64,000 nt of DNA from an uncultured Oscillospiraceae bacterium (GCA_910588625.1 CAJUQN010000006.1:1-64000), one strand, 5' to 3'; positions 16,133 to 25,742 are shown, numbered from the stretch's first letter. A program made the numbers and translations. Notes: a model not told the origin generated them from the letters alone.

Positions 16133-17215
16133 TCACTTCTTGTCAAATTTGTCAAGCGTATCCCACACGCCCAGCATATACATGACGCCCAGCGCCCGGT
16201 CGTAGAGGCCGTAGCCCGGCCGGACGGTGCCCGGGCCCTCGTTCCACAGGTGGCGGCCATGGTCGGGCCGGATGTAGCCGTCGAAGCCGCAGTCGTGATA
16301 GGCTTTGAGGATGTCCAGGATGCCGGTATCGCCATCACAGTCCCGGTGGGACGCCTCGGAAAAGTCCCCGTTGGGGAAGTGCTTCACGTTGCGGATGTGG
16401 GCAAAGGCGATCCGGTCGCAGTGCTTTCGCACAATGTCCGCCACGTTGTTGTCCGGGTCGGCGTTGAGGCTTCCGGAGCACAGGGTCAGGCAGTTGTAGG
16501 GGTCGTCCACCATCGCTAGGAACTTGTCGATGGCCGCACCGCTGGTGAGGAGGCGGGGCAGGCCGAAGATGTCCCAGGGGGGATCGTCCATGTGAACCGC
16601 CATCTTGATATCGCACTCATGGCAGGTGGGCATGATGGCCTCCAGGAAGTACTTGAAGTTGTCCCACAGCTTCTCCTTGGTGACGGGCTTGTACTTCTCA
16701 AACAGCTCGTCCAGCCTGGCCATCCGCTCCGGCTCCCAGCCGGGGAAGGTCATGTGGTACTTCTCCGTGAAGCCCATGACATAGTCCGCCATCTCTTTCG
16801 GGTCCTGTTTAATTTTCGCCGCCTCGTAATAGAGCGCCGTGGAGCCGTCCCCCACGGGGTGGAACAGGTCAGTGCGGGTCCAGTCGAACACCGGCATGAA
16901 GTTGTAGCAGATGACCTTGACGCCAAACCGGGCCAAATTTTTAATGGTCTGCTTGTAGTTCTCAATGTACTGGTCCCGGGTGGGCAGGCCGATCTTGATG
17001 TCATCGTGGACGTTGACGGACTCCACCACGTCCATGTTGAAACCATAGGGTTTGAGCTGCTGCTGGACTGCGGCGATTTCGCCAATCTCCCACACCTCGC
17101 CGGGCATCTTGTCGTGGAGCGCCCACACGATGCCCTCCACCCCGGGGATCTGCTTGATGTCGCTGAGCTTGATCTGGTCGTTGCCCTCGCCGTACCAGCG
17201 CCATGTCATTTTCAT
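16133..17215 (-). CDS. uxuA: mannonate dehydratase
   Basis: 360 residues, the usual UxuA length, with GGAGGG before the ATG. It turns D-mannonate into 2-keto-3-deoxygluconate. Recognisable blocks are MTWRWYGEGND at the start, YNFMPVFDWTRTDL (~105-120), the metal-site segments AVHMDDPPWDIFGLPR, LTLCSGSLNADPDNNV and AFAHIRNVKHFP, and the final GYIRPDHGRHLWNE. The His and Cys metal ligands are present, so it should be active with Mn or Fe. It sits between the transporter and the oxidoreductase in one operon. No glucuronate isomerase (uxaC) or KDG kinase gene is visible in this window. Confidence 0.96.
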   Translation of the reverse strand: MKMTWRWYGEGNDQIKLSDIKQIPGVEGIVWALHDKMPGEVWEIGEIAAVQQQLKPYGFNMDVVESVNVHDDIKIGLPTRDQYIENYKQTIKNLARFGVKVICYNFMPVFDWTRTDLFHPVGDGSTALYYEAAKIKQDPKEMADYVMGFTEKYHMTFPGWEPERMARLDELFEKYKPVTKEKLWDNFKYFLEAIMPTCHECDIKMAVHMDDPPWDIFGLPRLLTSGAAIDKFLAMVDDPYNCLTLCSGSLNADPDNNVADIVRKHCDRIAFAHIRNVKHFPNGDFSEASHRDCDGDTGILDILKAYHDCGFDGYIRPDHGRHLWNEGPGTVRPGYGLYDRALGVMYMLGVWDTLDKFDKK

Positions 17216-17231
17216 GGGAAATCCCTCCTTA

Positions 17232-18782
17232 TTACGCTGTTTTCACGCTTTCGTCCGTGATCTCCGCCATGGCCCGCTCCAGGCTCATGCCGCCCGCCAC
17301 GGCCTCCTTCCGGGCGGCGTTCACCGCCTGGATGGTCTTAACCCGCTCGCCGTCCAGCTCGTAGCCCTTCATAGACCAGAGGGTCAGCGCCCAGGCCACC
17401 ATGGGGATCACGCAGAACAGCACGATCACCACCACGTTCATGCCGGGGGTGTAAGGGGTGGACTTGGTGGGCAGGGACTCCAGCCCGATCGCGGTGCAGG
17501 CCACGCCCACCACCGTGGCGGACAGGGAGGACACCAGCTTGTCCACCAGGGAGAACAGGGTGCCCATGATGCCGGGGATGAACTTGCCAGAGCGGTAGGT
17601 CTCATAGTCGGCGCAGTCCGCCACCATGGGTATGGGCATGTCGGCGGTGGCGTAGTAGGCCCCGTAGCCTACCCCGAAGAGCAGGATGAACAGCACAGTG
17701 TACAGGTTCAGAGACAGGCCGTTTTCTCCCATGATGGAGAAGGTGCGGCTGGGGTCGCCCTGCTTCCACATCAGCAGGATGGCCAGCACCCCGATGTAGC
17801 ACACGAAGGCCACCGCCACGTAGCGGGTGAGGGACGCCTTCTGTCCCTTCTTCTGGGAGGTGCGCACGGTGAGCAGGAAGAAGGGCACCGCGAACACATA
17901 GCCCAGCACCATCATGGGCAGGTACAGCCCGTCGTAATCGCCCATCATGCACTGGTACAGCATGATCAAAACAGACACGTTGGTGGCGATGGACAGGGCC
18001 AGCTTGCAGCCGCCGCCCGCCACCATCAGCCGCTGGAGGGGCTTGTTGGCCTTGATGATCTGGACGTACTCGCTGACCTTCACCTTCTCCTGCTTGCCGC
18101 CGCCCAGGCCGAAGTACTTGGGCTGGTCCTTCTCCCAGATGCCGATGATGGCCAGGATGGTGAGGGCCACGGACACCCCGATGCCGATGGGGGTCATGAT
18201 GGCAAACCAGCTCTGATTGAAATCTCCCGCGAACTCGGGCCGGGCCATGATGGGGCCCAGGAACTGCATGACGCCCATGCCCGCCAGGGAGCCCACCGTG
18301 TTGAAGATGGTGAACAGAGGGCGCTGCTTGGGGTCGTTGGTGAGCACCGCCTGGGCCGCGCGGGTGACGGAGGTCTGGAAGGTGTAGCCGATGACCCACA
18401 CGGCGTACAGCCCCACGAACAGCACGTAGCGCAGCCACATCATGGAGGCGGGGACGAAGGGGGTCAGCACGTACAGGCAGACCACCGACACCGCCATGAT
18501 GATGGAGCCGATGACCATGAAGGGCCGGAATTTGCCGAACCTTCCGTTGGTCTTGTCCATCAGCGCCCCGATGATGGGGTCTGTGACGGCGTCGAACAGC
18601 CGCATACCCGTCACCATCACCGAGGCAAAGGTGATGGCGATGCCCAGCACGGCGCTGCCGAAGGTGGCGATATAGGACAGGATGAGGACGTAATACACGT
18701 TGGTGGCGCCGTTGTTCAGGGGGAACAGCACCAGTTGATATGGTTTGGCCCGGTTCAGGCCGGTGGTGGGCTCTTGACTCAT
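17232..18782 (-). CDS. GPH-family sugar:cation symporter
   Basis: 516 residues from the ATG at 18782, fixed by AGGAGGAGAG; longer in-frame starts lack a ribosome site. About twelve membrane helices are visible, and the MFS/GPH signatures DAVTDPIIGALMDKTNGRFGKFRPF (in parts: DAVTDPIIG and GRFGKFRPF, ~50-80) identify the glycoside-pentoside-hexuronide symporters, which import glycosides or hexuronides with Na+ or H+. Gene order makes a glucuronide or uronate the likely substrate. It is 16 bases upstream of uxuA. Confidence 0.9.
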   Translation of the reverse strand: MSQEPTTGLNRAKPYQLVLFPLNNGATNVYYVLILSYIATFGSAVLGIAITFASVMVTGMRLFDAVTDPIIGALMDKTNGRFGKFRPFMVIGSIIMAVSVVCLYVLTPFVPASMMWLRYVLFVGLYAVWVIGYTFQTSVTRAAQAVLTNDPKQRPLFTIFNTVGSLAGMGVMQFLGPIMARPEFAGDFNQSWFAIMTPIGIGVSVALTILAIIGIWEKDQPKYFGLGGGKQEKVKVSEYVQIIKANKPLQRLMVAGGGCKLALSIATNVSVLIMLYQCMMGDYDGLYLPMMVLGYVFAVPFFLLTVRTSQKKGQKASLTRYVAVAFVCYIGVLAILLMWKQGDPSRTFSIMGENGLSLNLYTVLFILLFGVGYGAYYATADMPIPMVADCADYETYRSGKFIPGIMGTLFSLVDKLVSSLSATVVGVACTAIGLESLPTKSTPYTPGMNVVVIVLFCVIPMVAWALTLWSMKGYELDGERVKTIQAVNAARKEAVAGGMSLERAMAEITDESVKTA

Positions 18783-18914
18783 GGACTCTCCTCCTCTAAT
18801 GTTGTTGCGCTTCCTTGTCACGCTCGCGTTGGGCGCATGGCCGGGTCGCTGTCTCGCCTTTGGCTCGGTCGGCGTTAGACGTGTGCCACCGGCACACAAC
18901 GCCCCTCCGACTCG

Positions 18915-18952
18915 AACAAAACCCGCCGCTCTCCGGCGGCTGGGCTTTTGTT
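18915..18952. terminator. bidirectional terminator-like hairpin between GH2 and symporter genes
   Basis: AACAAAA-CCCGCCGC (from 18915) pairs with GGCGGCTGGG-TTTTGTT (to 18952). A and T runs on the two sides make it look like a terminator on either strand, splitting the locus into two transcription units. The gap 18783-18995 also contains a GTGTGCC/GGCACAC stem; no gene is seen. Confidence 0.6.
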
Positions 18953-18995
18953 CTCGCTTCAGTCCAAGCTCCCCTATGCGCCTACGTTCGCGCTT

Positions 18996-20921
18996 CTACA
19001 CCCAGTTCGCGCTGTTGGAGCTTTTCCCCTGGAGCTTATAGGCCGGGTTGGGGGTATCCACATACCGGATGGCGCACTGGTCGGTGAGCGCGCCGGAGAC
19101 GGCCTTCAACTCCACCTTGCCCTCCAGCGGCACCTGGAAGGTGAACACCTTGTCGCCGGATTTCTCCTCGACGAGCTTCCCGTTGGCGTACAGCGAAACT
19201 TTCTTCTGGTTGGAGTACACCTTCACCGTGGTCACCGCCTCGGGACGGTCCACGTACCGCCGTCCGCAGATGTGGACGAAGGGCTCGTCGCTCCACCAGG
19301 CTTTATAGATGTAGAAACTGTCCTTTTTCGTCTTGCGGTCGAAGGTGACGATCCCCTTGTGGTTCATCCCCGGCTCACCCCCCTGGTCCCGGGCGTCGGC
19401 GGCGAAGTCGAACATGTTCCACAGGTGGGTGGCCCACAGGTAGGGGTGCTTGGCGAAGCACTCCAGCATATACTCGTTGTACACGCATTGGTACTCCTCC
19501 GTGTGGTCCCCCCGCTTTGGCTTGGAGGAGTGGAGGTTAGGCATGGCCTCGCAGCCGTACTCCGAGTAACCCAGGGGGCGCTTGGGATAGCGCAGGTGGA
19601 AGAAGCCCATCCACAGATCGTTCAAAAACAGCCCCGGCACGTACCAGCCCAGGTACAGGTTCCAGCTCACCACGTCGGTGATGTGGGCGGACTTATTGAA
19701 GGGCCCGCACATGGCGTAGCAGGCCAGGGTGGTGAGGCGGGTGGGGTCCAGCTCGTGATAGAGGTCGTTCAAGACCCGGTGGTTGTCCAGCATGTCCGCC
19801 TTGTCCTTGGTGGAGATGGTGATCTCGTTGGATACCCCCCACACCACGATGGAGGGGTGGTTATAGTTCTGGATCACCAGCTCCTTGGCCTGGGAGATCG
19901 TATTCTCCCGGCCGTTGGGCATGTGCTCCGAGATATAGGGGATCTCCGCCCACACCACCATGCCGTACTGGTCGCAGAGATCGTAGAAATACTGGTCGTG
20001 CTGGTAGTGGGCCAGCCGGATGGTGTTGGCCCCCAGCTCCCGGATCATGGCCATGTCGGTGTCGTGGTGCTCCCGGGTGATGGCGTTGCCGATGCCCTTC
20101 CAGTCCTGGTGGCGGCTGACGCCGTGGAGGGGATAGGGCTTCCCGTTGAGGAAGAAGCCCTGGGCGGGGTCCACGAAGAAGTCCCGGACGCCGAACCTCG
20201 CGCTGACCTGGTCCACCTCCCTGCCGTCCACGGTGAGGGTGGCGGTGGCGGTGTAGAGATAGGGGTCTTTCACGCCATCCCAGAGGCGGACGTTGGGCAG
20301 GGACAGCTTGACGCTGGCCAGATCGGCGGCGGCGACCTCTTTTCCCTCTGCGTCCTGGATGGCGATGTGGACCTGGCCCTCCTCGCAGTTCCGCCAGGTG
20401 TCCACCACCACCTCGCCCCGGGTGTAGTTGTCCACCGGCTTGGCGGTGACCTTGAGGCCCGAGCCGCCGAAGTGATCCAGATCAAAATGGCGCTTGTGGA
20501 CGACGATGAGGCTAACGTCCCGGTAGATGCCGCCGTAGAAGGTGAAGTCCGCCTTCTGGGGGTACACCCGGTCGTTCCGGCTGTTGTCCGCGTGGACGGT
20601 GAGTTGATTTTCTTCCTTCAGCAGGTCCGTCACGTCCCAGCGGAAGGTGGAGTAGCCGCCGTCGTGGGTGCCGACTTCTGTCCCGTTCAGTTCCACTTTG
20701 GCGGAGGCGTTCACCCCCTGGAATTCCAGGTATACCCGCTGGTCCGGGCCAAAGTCCGGCCTGGGGAACGCCTTCTCGTACACGCAGGTCCCCCGCCAGT
20801 AGTCGTTGCCCCCGTCCTGGCCGTCCAGGTTATTCCAGGTGTGGGGCACGTCTATTGGGGTTGAAGAACCGTCTGGTCCAATAAAAACCCATCCTTTGTT
20901 CATGGATATTACTTTTCTCAT
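18996..20921 (-). CDS. glycoside hydrolase family 2 (beta-glucuronidase or beta-galactosidase)
   Basis: 641 residues from the ATG at 20921 with GAGGA upstream; an ATG six bases earlier is less well spaced. Domain order is jelly-roll (~20-170: VPHTWNN, YWRGTCVYEK), immunoglobulin-like domain, then a TIM barrel. The acid/base glutamate is in WGVSNEI (~361) and the nucleophile in YSEYGCEA (~453). An N-x-K triad (GMNHKG, ~521) is the motif used by beta-glucuronidases to hold the carboxylate, but many GH2 beta-galactosidases have a similar triad. Neighbouring mannonate genes favour glucuronides. No signal peptide, so it acts in the cytoplasm after import. Confidence 0.88.
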   Translation of the reverse strand: MRKVISMNKGWVFIGPDGSSTPIDVPHTWNNLDGQDGGNDYWRGTCVYEKAFPRPDFGPDQRVYLEFQGVNASAKVELNGTEVGTHDGGYSTFRWDVTDLLKEENQLTVHADNSRNDRVYPQKADFTFYGGIYRDVSLIVVHKRHFDLDHFGGSGLKVTAKPVDNYTRGEVVVDTWRNCEEGQVHIAIQDAEGKEVAAADLASVKLSLPNVRLWDGVKDPYLYTATATLTVDGREVDQVSARFGVRDFFVDPAQGFFLNGKPYPLHGVSRHQDWKGIGNAITREHHDTDMAMIRELGANTIRLAHYQHDQYFYDLCDQYGMVVWAEIPYISEHMPNGRENTISQAKELVIQNYNHPSIVVWGVSNEITISTKDKADMLDNHRVLNDLYHELDPTRLTTLACYAMCGPFNKSAHITDVVSWNLYLGWYVPGLFLNDLWMGFFHLRYPKRPLGYSEYGCEAMPNLHSSKPKRGDHTEEYQCVYNEYMLECFAKHPYLWATHLWNMFDFAADARDQGGEPGMNHKGIVTFDRKTKKDSFYIYKAWWSDEPFVHICGRRYVDRPEAVTTVKVYSNQKKVSLYANGKLVEEKSGDKVFTFQVPLEGKVELKAVSGALTDQCAIRYVDTPNPAYKLQGKSSNSANWV

Positions 20922-20946
20922 GGTCATTCCTCACAGACTTCATTAA

Positions 20947-20986
20947 AATGGCGGCGGTAGGACCTGGCAGTCCTGCCGCCGCCATT
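20947..20986 (-). repeat. strong stem-loop between GH3 and GH2 genes
   Basis: AATGGCGGCGG pairs with CCGCCGCCATT around an inner AGGA/TCCT stem in the 70-base gap. On the - strand only TTAATG follows, so partial termination or mRNA protection is more likely than full termination. Confidence 0.5.
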
Positions 20987-20998
20987 CAGCGCATAGGA

Positions 20999-23900
20999 TT
21001 AGGATTCTGTTGTCATCGTGTCTTTTTTGCTTTTCTTCACCGTCTTAACCAGCATGAAGATGGAGCCGGCGGCCAGCACACCGAAGGCCACATCGGCGGC
21101 AACCAGGGCGTTCTTCCACCAGGGGCGGATCTCAATGACTTGCATATTGGCGCTGACGCCGTTCATGGCGTTGGAGTTGGCCACGGTGTACAGGATGTGC
21201 TTGGTGGCCGCCTTCATGGCGGTGACTACGGCGGGGTCGTCCTTGTACTCCATGAGCTTGCTGGTCCACTTGGTGGAATCGTTGCAGTCCCAGGCGTCGC
21301 CACCGGCCATAACGCCGTTGACCACGTCCATGTAGTTGTTACTGTTGGAGAAGTCGGTGAGGGCGAAACCGGGCATACCCCACTCACCCCGGAGGATGCC
21401 GGTGAGCAGGCCCTTGTCACCGCCAGCCCAGGTGCAGCCCATGCGGTTGAAGGAGGTCATGACGGAGTAAGCGCCGGACTCCACCACAGGGTACTCAAAG
21501 GCCTGGAGGTAGATTTCCCGTGCGGCCTGTTCATTAGTCCAGACGGAGATACCGTCCCGGGCGGTCTCCTGGTCGTTGAGGGCGAAGTGCTTCATGTAAA
21601 CGTACACGCCTTTGGACTGGATACCAGCCACCTCGGCGGCGCAGGTCTTGCCGGAGATGAAGGGGTCCTCGGAGTAATACTCAAAGTTGCGCCCGCTGTA
21701 GGGGGTGCGGTGGATGTTTACCCCGGGGCCGTAGATGCCGGAATAGGCTTTGCCATTGGCCAGCAGGCAGTCGTTGCCCACGGAGCGGCCCATGCTCTCG
21801 GCGATTTCCGGGTCAAAGGTGGCAGCCAGCAGATCCTCGGAGGTGTAGCTGGTGGAGGAGCCGCCGCCGGTGAGGGTGGCCGTGATGCCCTGGGGGCCGT
21901 TCTCGTCCTTGGTGGCGGGCTTGCCCACGCTGGCCACGGGGGCGGTGGCGTGGTAGGCCTGGCCGATGAGCTTGGCCATCTCGTTGAAGGTCACCTGATC
22001 CACCAGGTCATCCCAGGTGTAACTCTGACCGTCGACCTCTACTGTGCCATCGATCGGCACACCGATGAACTGGGCCAGCATCAGTTTCCCCTCTTTGCCC
22101 ACAGCGGGCATGGTGCCGGAGGTGTTCTTCTGGTACAGGGCGTTCATCTCCGCCACCATATCGTCGGAGGCCGCCAGCTGGAAAGCCGCCTTATAGCTGG
22201 TGGGGGTGATGTTGGCCTTGGGGAAGGTCCCCTCCCAGTCGGAACGGGTCAGGTAGACGATGCCGCCGCTGTTATCGCCCTCCCGGCGGTTCAGGTCGGC
22301 GTGGTCCAGCTGGTTGACAATCTCCGCGCCGGTAGCGGAGGACACTGCGAACACCTCATTGTCCTGGGCCGCCACGGTGTGCTTGGCGGCAAACTCGGCC
22401 TTGCCCTCCACCGGAGCACCTTTGGCGGCCAGGATATTGTTCAGGGCCTCATGGGCACCGTTGCCGCAGGCGAAGTAATAGTCGCCCGCATCCAGGATAT
22501 AGGAGCCCACACCGTTGGCGTCATAGGTGCGCATCTCCTCTTTGGGCACATCCACGGTGAAGGTGACGGTCTGCCCGGCGGGCACGTCCTGCTTTTGGAA
22601 GCCCACCAGCTCCACTGCGGCCTTCTCGATGCCGTTGGCCTTGTCGTACTCGGTGTAGGGGGACTGCATATAGATCTCCACCACCTCGCGGCCATCCACG
22701 TCAGAGGTGTTGGTCACGTCCACAGTGATAGTGAACTTGTCCCCGTCCTCGGCCATGGCGTAGTTGGCGTACTCAAAGGTGCTGTAGCTCAGGCCGTGGC
22801 CGAAGGGGAAGGCCACAGTCTTGTCGTAGTTGAAATCACCCGCGTTGCCTTGACCCAGCACCACGTCCTCATACCGGGTCTCGTAGTAGCGGTAGCCGAT
22901 GTAGATGCCCTCCTGGTAAGCCACATAATACTCGTTGTTGGTGCCTTTGAAAGCCAGGCCTTTGGCCGCAGCATTGGTGTAACTGGTGGCGTGGGCGTTC
23001 TGGATGGCGGGGGAGGTCAGATTGTCATAGCAGTAGGTGTCCACCAGCTTGCCGGAGGGGTTCACCGTGCCATTGAGCAGGTCGCCGATGGCGTTGATGC
23101 CGCTCTGGCCAACCTCGCCTACCCAGAGGCAGGCGTCCACGCCGTAGTCGGTACCGCACACGTCGGGGTTCAGGAAGTCCATCTCCACCGCGTTGGCCAC
23201 ATTGAGCAGGACGATGATCTTCTTCAGATCGCCGCTCTGCTTGAGCTCGGCCAGCTTGCCCAGCAGGTCCTGCTCCTCCTTGGAGAGCTGGAGAATGTTG
23301 CCGTTGCCGTCCCCGGCGCTGTGCCAGGGAAGGTCCGCGCCCTCGCCGCACACACGGGAGATCACAAAGATGGCGGCATCGCCGTACTCTTTGACGCTGT
23401 TCCACTCCCCGCTGCCGTAGGCGCTCAGAGGGACCTCGTTGGTGGTGTACTCGGAGTTGTCAAAAATGTAGTTGTTCAGGCTGCCGGACGCCTGGGTGCG
23501 GCCATAGTCCTTGCCCGCGCCCTCGGTGTAGAAGGACCACATGGTGGGGTTGACGGAGAAGCCGTCGTCCTCCAGGGCCTGCTTCAGGGTCTTGGCATTG
23601 TCGGTTTTCATCCCGCCGGAGCCGGTGCCGCCGTAGACAAACCGGGCGGAGTTGATGCTGGCCAGGGTGATCTTCGCGCCGGAGGCCAGGGGCAGGGCAT
23701 TGTCCCGGTTCAACATCAGGACGGAGCCCCCCGCTACGATGCTCTCCACGACCTGCTCACCCTGCTTCACCTGCTCGTCGCTGGTGAAGTCCGCCTCAAA
23801 CCAGGTCTTGCCTTCGTCGCCGATGGTCTTGGAGCTCTCCGTCCCCAGCACCATGTTGATGATGCCCTCATAGTTGTTGGCGATGGGGGTAGCCACCACG

Positions 23901-24007
23901 AACAGGATGAAGAACAGGGTAAATACGATGGACAGCGCGGTCCAGAGACCTTTGCCCTTCACCTTTGCCTTCGGTTTGGCTGTCCCTTTTTCCTTTTTGC
24001 CCTTCAC
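20999..24007 (-). CDS. membrane-anchored GH3 glycosidase with permuted domain order
   Basis: 1002 residues from a GTG with AAGGAGGAA. A basic N-terminus and one membrane helix (~22-42) anchor it; a second helix near the C-terminus (~970-990) is followed by a basic tail. The GH3 C-terminal alpha/beta domain comes first (~70-330), then a fibronectin-like domain (~410-500, FPFGHGLSYSTFEY, DVTNTSDVDGREVVEIY), then the (beta/alpha)8 domain with YMKHFALND and the nucleophile Asp in FALTDFSNSNN (~886). This permuted order is known for some clostridial beta-glucosidases. The substrate is unknown; a plant or host glycoside feeding the nearby uronate pathway is an inference. Confidence 0.88.
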   Translation of the reverse strand: MKGKKEKGTAKPKAKVKGKGLWTALSIVFTLFFILFVVATPIANNYEGIINMVLGTESSKTIGDEGKTWFEADFTSDEQVKQGEQVVESIVAGGSVLMLNRDNALPLASGAKITLASINSARFVYGGTGSGGMKTDNAKTLKQALEDDGFSVNPTMWSFYTEGAGKDYGRTQASGSLNNYIFDNSEYTTNEVPLSAYGSGEWNSVKEYGDAAIFVISRVCGEGADLPWHSAGDGNGNILQLSKEEQDLLGKLAELKQSGDLKKIIVLLNVANAVEMDFLNPDVCGTDYGVDACLWVGEVGQSGINAIGDLLNGTVNPSGKLVDTYCYDNLTSPAIQNAHATSYTNAAAKGLAFKGTNNEYYVAYQEGIYIGYRYYETRYEDVVLGQGNAGDFNYDKTVAFPFGHGLSYSTFEYANYAMAEDGDKFTITVDVTNTSDVDGREVVEIYMQSPYTEYDKANGIEKAAVELVGFQKQDVPAGQTVTFTVDVPKEEMRTYDANGVGSYILDAGDYYFACGNGAHEALNNILAAKGAPVEGKAEFAAKHTVAAQDNEVFAVSSATGAEIVNQLDHADLNRREGDNSGGIVYLTRSDWEGTFPKANITPTSYKAAFQLAASDDMVAEMNALYQKNTSGTMPAVGKEGKLMLAQFIGVPIDGTVEVDGQSYTWDDLVDQVTFNEMAKLIGQAYHATAPVASVGKPATKDENGPQGITATLTGGGSSTSYTSEDLLAATFDPEIAESMGRSVGNDCLLANGKAYSGIYGPGVNIHRTPYSGRNFEYYSEDPFISGKTCAAEVAGIQSKGVYVYMKHFALNDQETARDGISVWTNEQAAREIYLQAFEYPVVESGAYSVMTSFNRMGCTWAGGDKGLLTGILRGEWGMPGFALTDFSNSNNYMDVVNGVMAGGDAWDCNDSTKWTSKLMEYKDDPAVVTAMKAATKHILYTVANSNAMNGVSANMQVIEIRPWWKNALVAADVAFGVLAAGSIFMLVKTVKKSKKDTMTTES

Positions 24008-24031
24008 TGTCAGTTCCTCCTTTTCTAAAAC

Positions 24032-24072
24032 CGGATCGGGGCCGCTGCCTCATGCAGCAGCCCCGACCTTTT
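24032..24072 (-). terminator. terminator-like hairpin between lipoprotein and GH3 genes
   Basis: A GC-rich stem (GGTCGGGGCTGCTGC against GGCAGCGGCCCCGATCC) with a short loop, followed on the - strand by GGTTTTAG. It lies in the 96-base gap upstream of the GH3 start. Confidence 0.6.
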
Positions 24073-24103
24073 AAGTATTGAGCCTGTATGCGTTGATTTG
24101 AAA

Positions 24104-24712
24104 TCAGCCCGCCTCGGTCACCAGGGTGAGGGTGGGGATCTCCACGATCTTATAGCCCAGAGAGGTGTCCTCTGTATCCAGGGAGGGGTCCTCCACGGTG
24201 ATGGTCACGGTCTCGGCGTACTTGCCCAGGAAGTCCTTGGCGGTCATGGAGCTGTTCTCGGGGTCCAGCAGCTCGGTCATGGCGTCGGTCCAGTTGGCGG
24301 TGTCGATGACGCAGTGGCCAGCAATGGCAGCGCGGCCATAGCCCTTCTCGTGCTGCTCCATAAAGATGCGCTCGGCAGGCTGGAGGGTCACGTCCCGGTG
24401 GGTCTCCCAGCCATCGGCGCTCTCGCCCACGGAGCACTTGCCGGTGTAGACGATGGTGCGCAGGCCCTTGGTGCCCGCGTCCTCGGTGCCGAAGCGGTAC
24501 TCCTGGAAAATCAGCTCATAGGAGTCCTCGCCGATGAGGCGCAGGGTGTAGACGTCGCTGTTGTACCAGCCGATATCGCCGATAAAGTAGGCCGAACCGG
24601 CGGTGAACTGCTTGGTCATCCCAGAGGAGCCGGAGGAGCCGCAGGCGGTGAGGGTGAGGGCCATCAGCATGACGGCCAGGGCAAGGGACAGGGCTTTTGC
24701 AATTTTTTTCAT
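24104..24712 (-). CDS. lipoprotein of unknown function
   Basis: 202 residues from the ATG at 24712, with GGAGG upstream. A lipoprotein signal peptide ends with the lipobox LTAC (Cys ~24), followed by a Gly/Ser spacer. The mature part is beta-rich (AYFIGDIGWYNSDVYTLRLIGEDSYELIFQE in segments) and not recognised as a named domain. Its place between the GH3 enzyme and a lipoprotein hydrolase suggests a surface role in handling the same glycoside. Confidence 0.7.
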   Translation of the reverse strand: MKKIAKALSLALAVMLMALTLTACGSSGSSGMTKQFTAGSAYFIGDIGWYNSDVYTLRLIGEDSYELIFQEYRFGTEDAGTKGLRTIVYTGKCSVGESADGWETHRDVTLQPAERIFMEQHEKGYGRAAIAGHCVIDTANWTDAMTELLDPENSSMTAKDFLGKYAETVTITVEDPSLDTEDTSLGYKIVEIPTLTLVTEAG

Positions 24713-24756
24713 TGTTTTTTCCTCCATTTTTCTCGGCATCCTATGCCGTTGGTCAA

Positions 24757-25638
24757 TTAGTTGGTGTGGGCCTGAAGGAACTCCACCAGGTAGCCGTTGG
24801 ACTCCCGCAGGGGCTTGCCCTGGAAGCCGTGTCCGGCGCCCTTGATGACCTTCAGCTCCGCGTGCTCATAGACCTCCACGGCCCGCTCGGAGTAGGACAG
24901 GTCCACCAGGTCGTCCTTGTCGCCGTGGCAAATCAGCACATCGCCCTTGTAGCCGCCGATCACATCGTAGATGTCGAAGGACATGGCGTCCTGGCTGTAG
25001 ATGGCGCCCAGAGTGTTGTTCATCAGGGACTCGGTCTCAGGGATGTTCTCAATGGAGCCGTGGCGCTCCCAGCAGTCGTCCTGAAGGGCGTAGGCGGGGA
25101 ACAGGAGCATCAGGGCCTTGACGTCATCGGGCCGTTTGGCGGCCACGTAGGAGGACACGAACCCGCCCTGGCTGGCCCCCAGGAGGAAGAAATTGCTGCC
25201 GTCTATGTAGTCCAGGGCCAGCATCCCGTCCATGACGGCGTTCAGGTCCTCCGCCTCGGTGAGCACGCTCATCTCTGTCATCTCTCCGTCGGACTTGGAA
25301 CCCCGGCCTCCGCCGCAGAAATCAAACACCACTGCGGCATAACCGTTTCCGGCGAACAGCTCTGCCCGGCTCACGTTGTCCTCAGAGGACCCGGCGAAAC
25401 CGTGGCTGATGACCACGGCGGGATACTTGTCCTTTTCCTCCGCAGGCAGGAACATCTTGGCGTAGATTTTCTTCTCGCCGTTCTGGAACCACATCTCCTC
25501 GCTTCGCGGCGGCGGAGTGGGCTCCGCCGAGGGGGCCGTGCTGGGCTTGGCGGTGGCGGCGGAAGGCCCGCCGGAGCACCCGGCCAATAGACTGAACAGG
25601 AGCAGGAACGCAAGAAACAGTGCTGGTACTTTTTTCAT
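24757..25638 (-). CDS. alpha/beta-hydrolase lipoprotein (esterase-like)
   Basis: 293 residues from the ATG at 25638 (GGAGGG upstream; another ATG lies six bases before). The signal peptide ends in the lipobox LLAGC (~20) and an Ala/Pro/Ser linker follows. The hydrolase fold shows HGFAGSSED (oxyanion loop), the nucleophile elbow GASQGG, a late Asp in HGDKDDLV and the His of GAGHGFQG, completing a Ser-Asp-His triad. Relatives remove acyl or feruloyl groups from glycans or glycosides. First gene of the glycoside operon. The substrate is inferred. Confidence 0.82.
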   Translation of the reverse strand: MKKVPALFLAFLLLFSLLAGCSGGPSAATAKPSTAPSAEPTPPPRSEEMWFQNGEKKIYAKMFLPAEEKDKYPAVVISHGFAGSSEDNVSRAELFAGNGYAAVVFDFCGGGRGSKSDGEMTEMSVLTEAEDLNAVMDGMLALDYIDGSNFFLLGASQGGFVSSYVAAKRPDDVKALMLLFPAYALQDDCWERHGSIENIPETESLMNNTLGAIYSQDAMSFDIYDVIGGYKGDVLICHGDKDDLVDLSYSERAVEVYEHAELKVIKGAGHGFQGKPLRESNGYLVEFLQAHTN

Positions 25639-25677
25639 TTTCATCCCTCCATAAGCTGTTTGATATGTGCAAAATAG

Positions 25678-25709
25678 CAAAAAAAACGGTTCCCCGTAAA
25701 GGGGAACCG
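25678..25709 (-). terminator. terminator of the two-component operon
   Basis: CGGTTCCCC (25687-25695) and GGGGAACCG (25701-25709) form a perfect 9-base stem. On the - strand it is followed by eight or nine T. It lies just after the sensor kinase stop codon, so the glycoside operon needs its own promoter in the ~40 bases before 25638 or depends on readthrough. Confidence 0.9.
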
Positions 25710-25742
25710 CAAAACCTGTATATTTCACATCAAAACTTGCAA

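Noticed and set aside
17052..18878. 608-codon open frame on the + strand opposite the symporter
   Set aside because: The His/Gly/Gln-rich composition and lack of any domain mark it as an antisense shadow of the GPH transporter.
20948..24028. 1026-codon open frame on the + strand opposite the GH3 gene
   Set aside because: It is the mirror of a real GC-rich gene: low complexity, rich in Gly, Val and His, no ribosome site, and fully explained by the GH3 frame.
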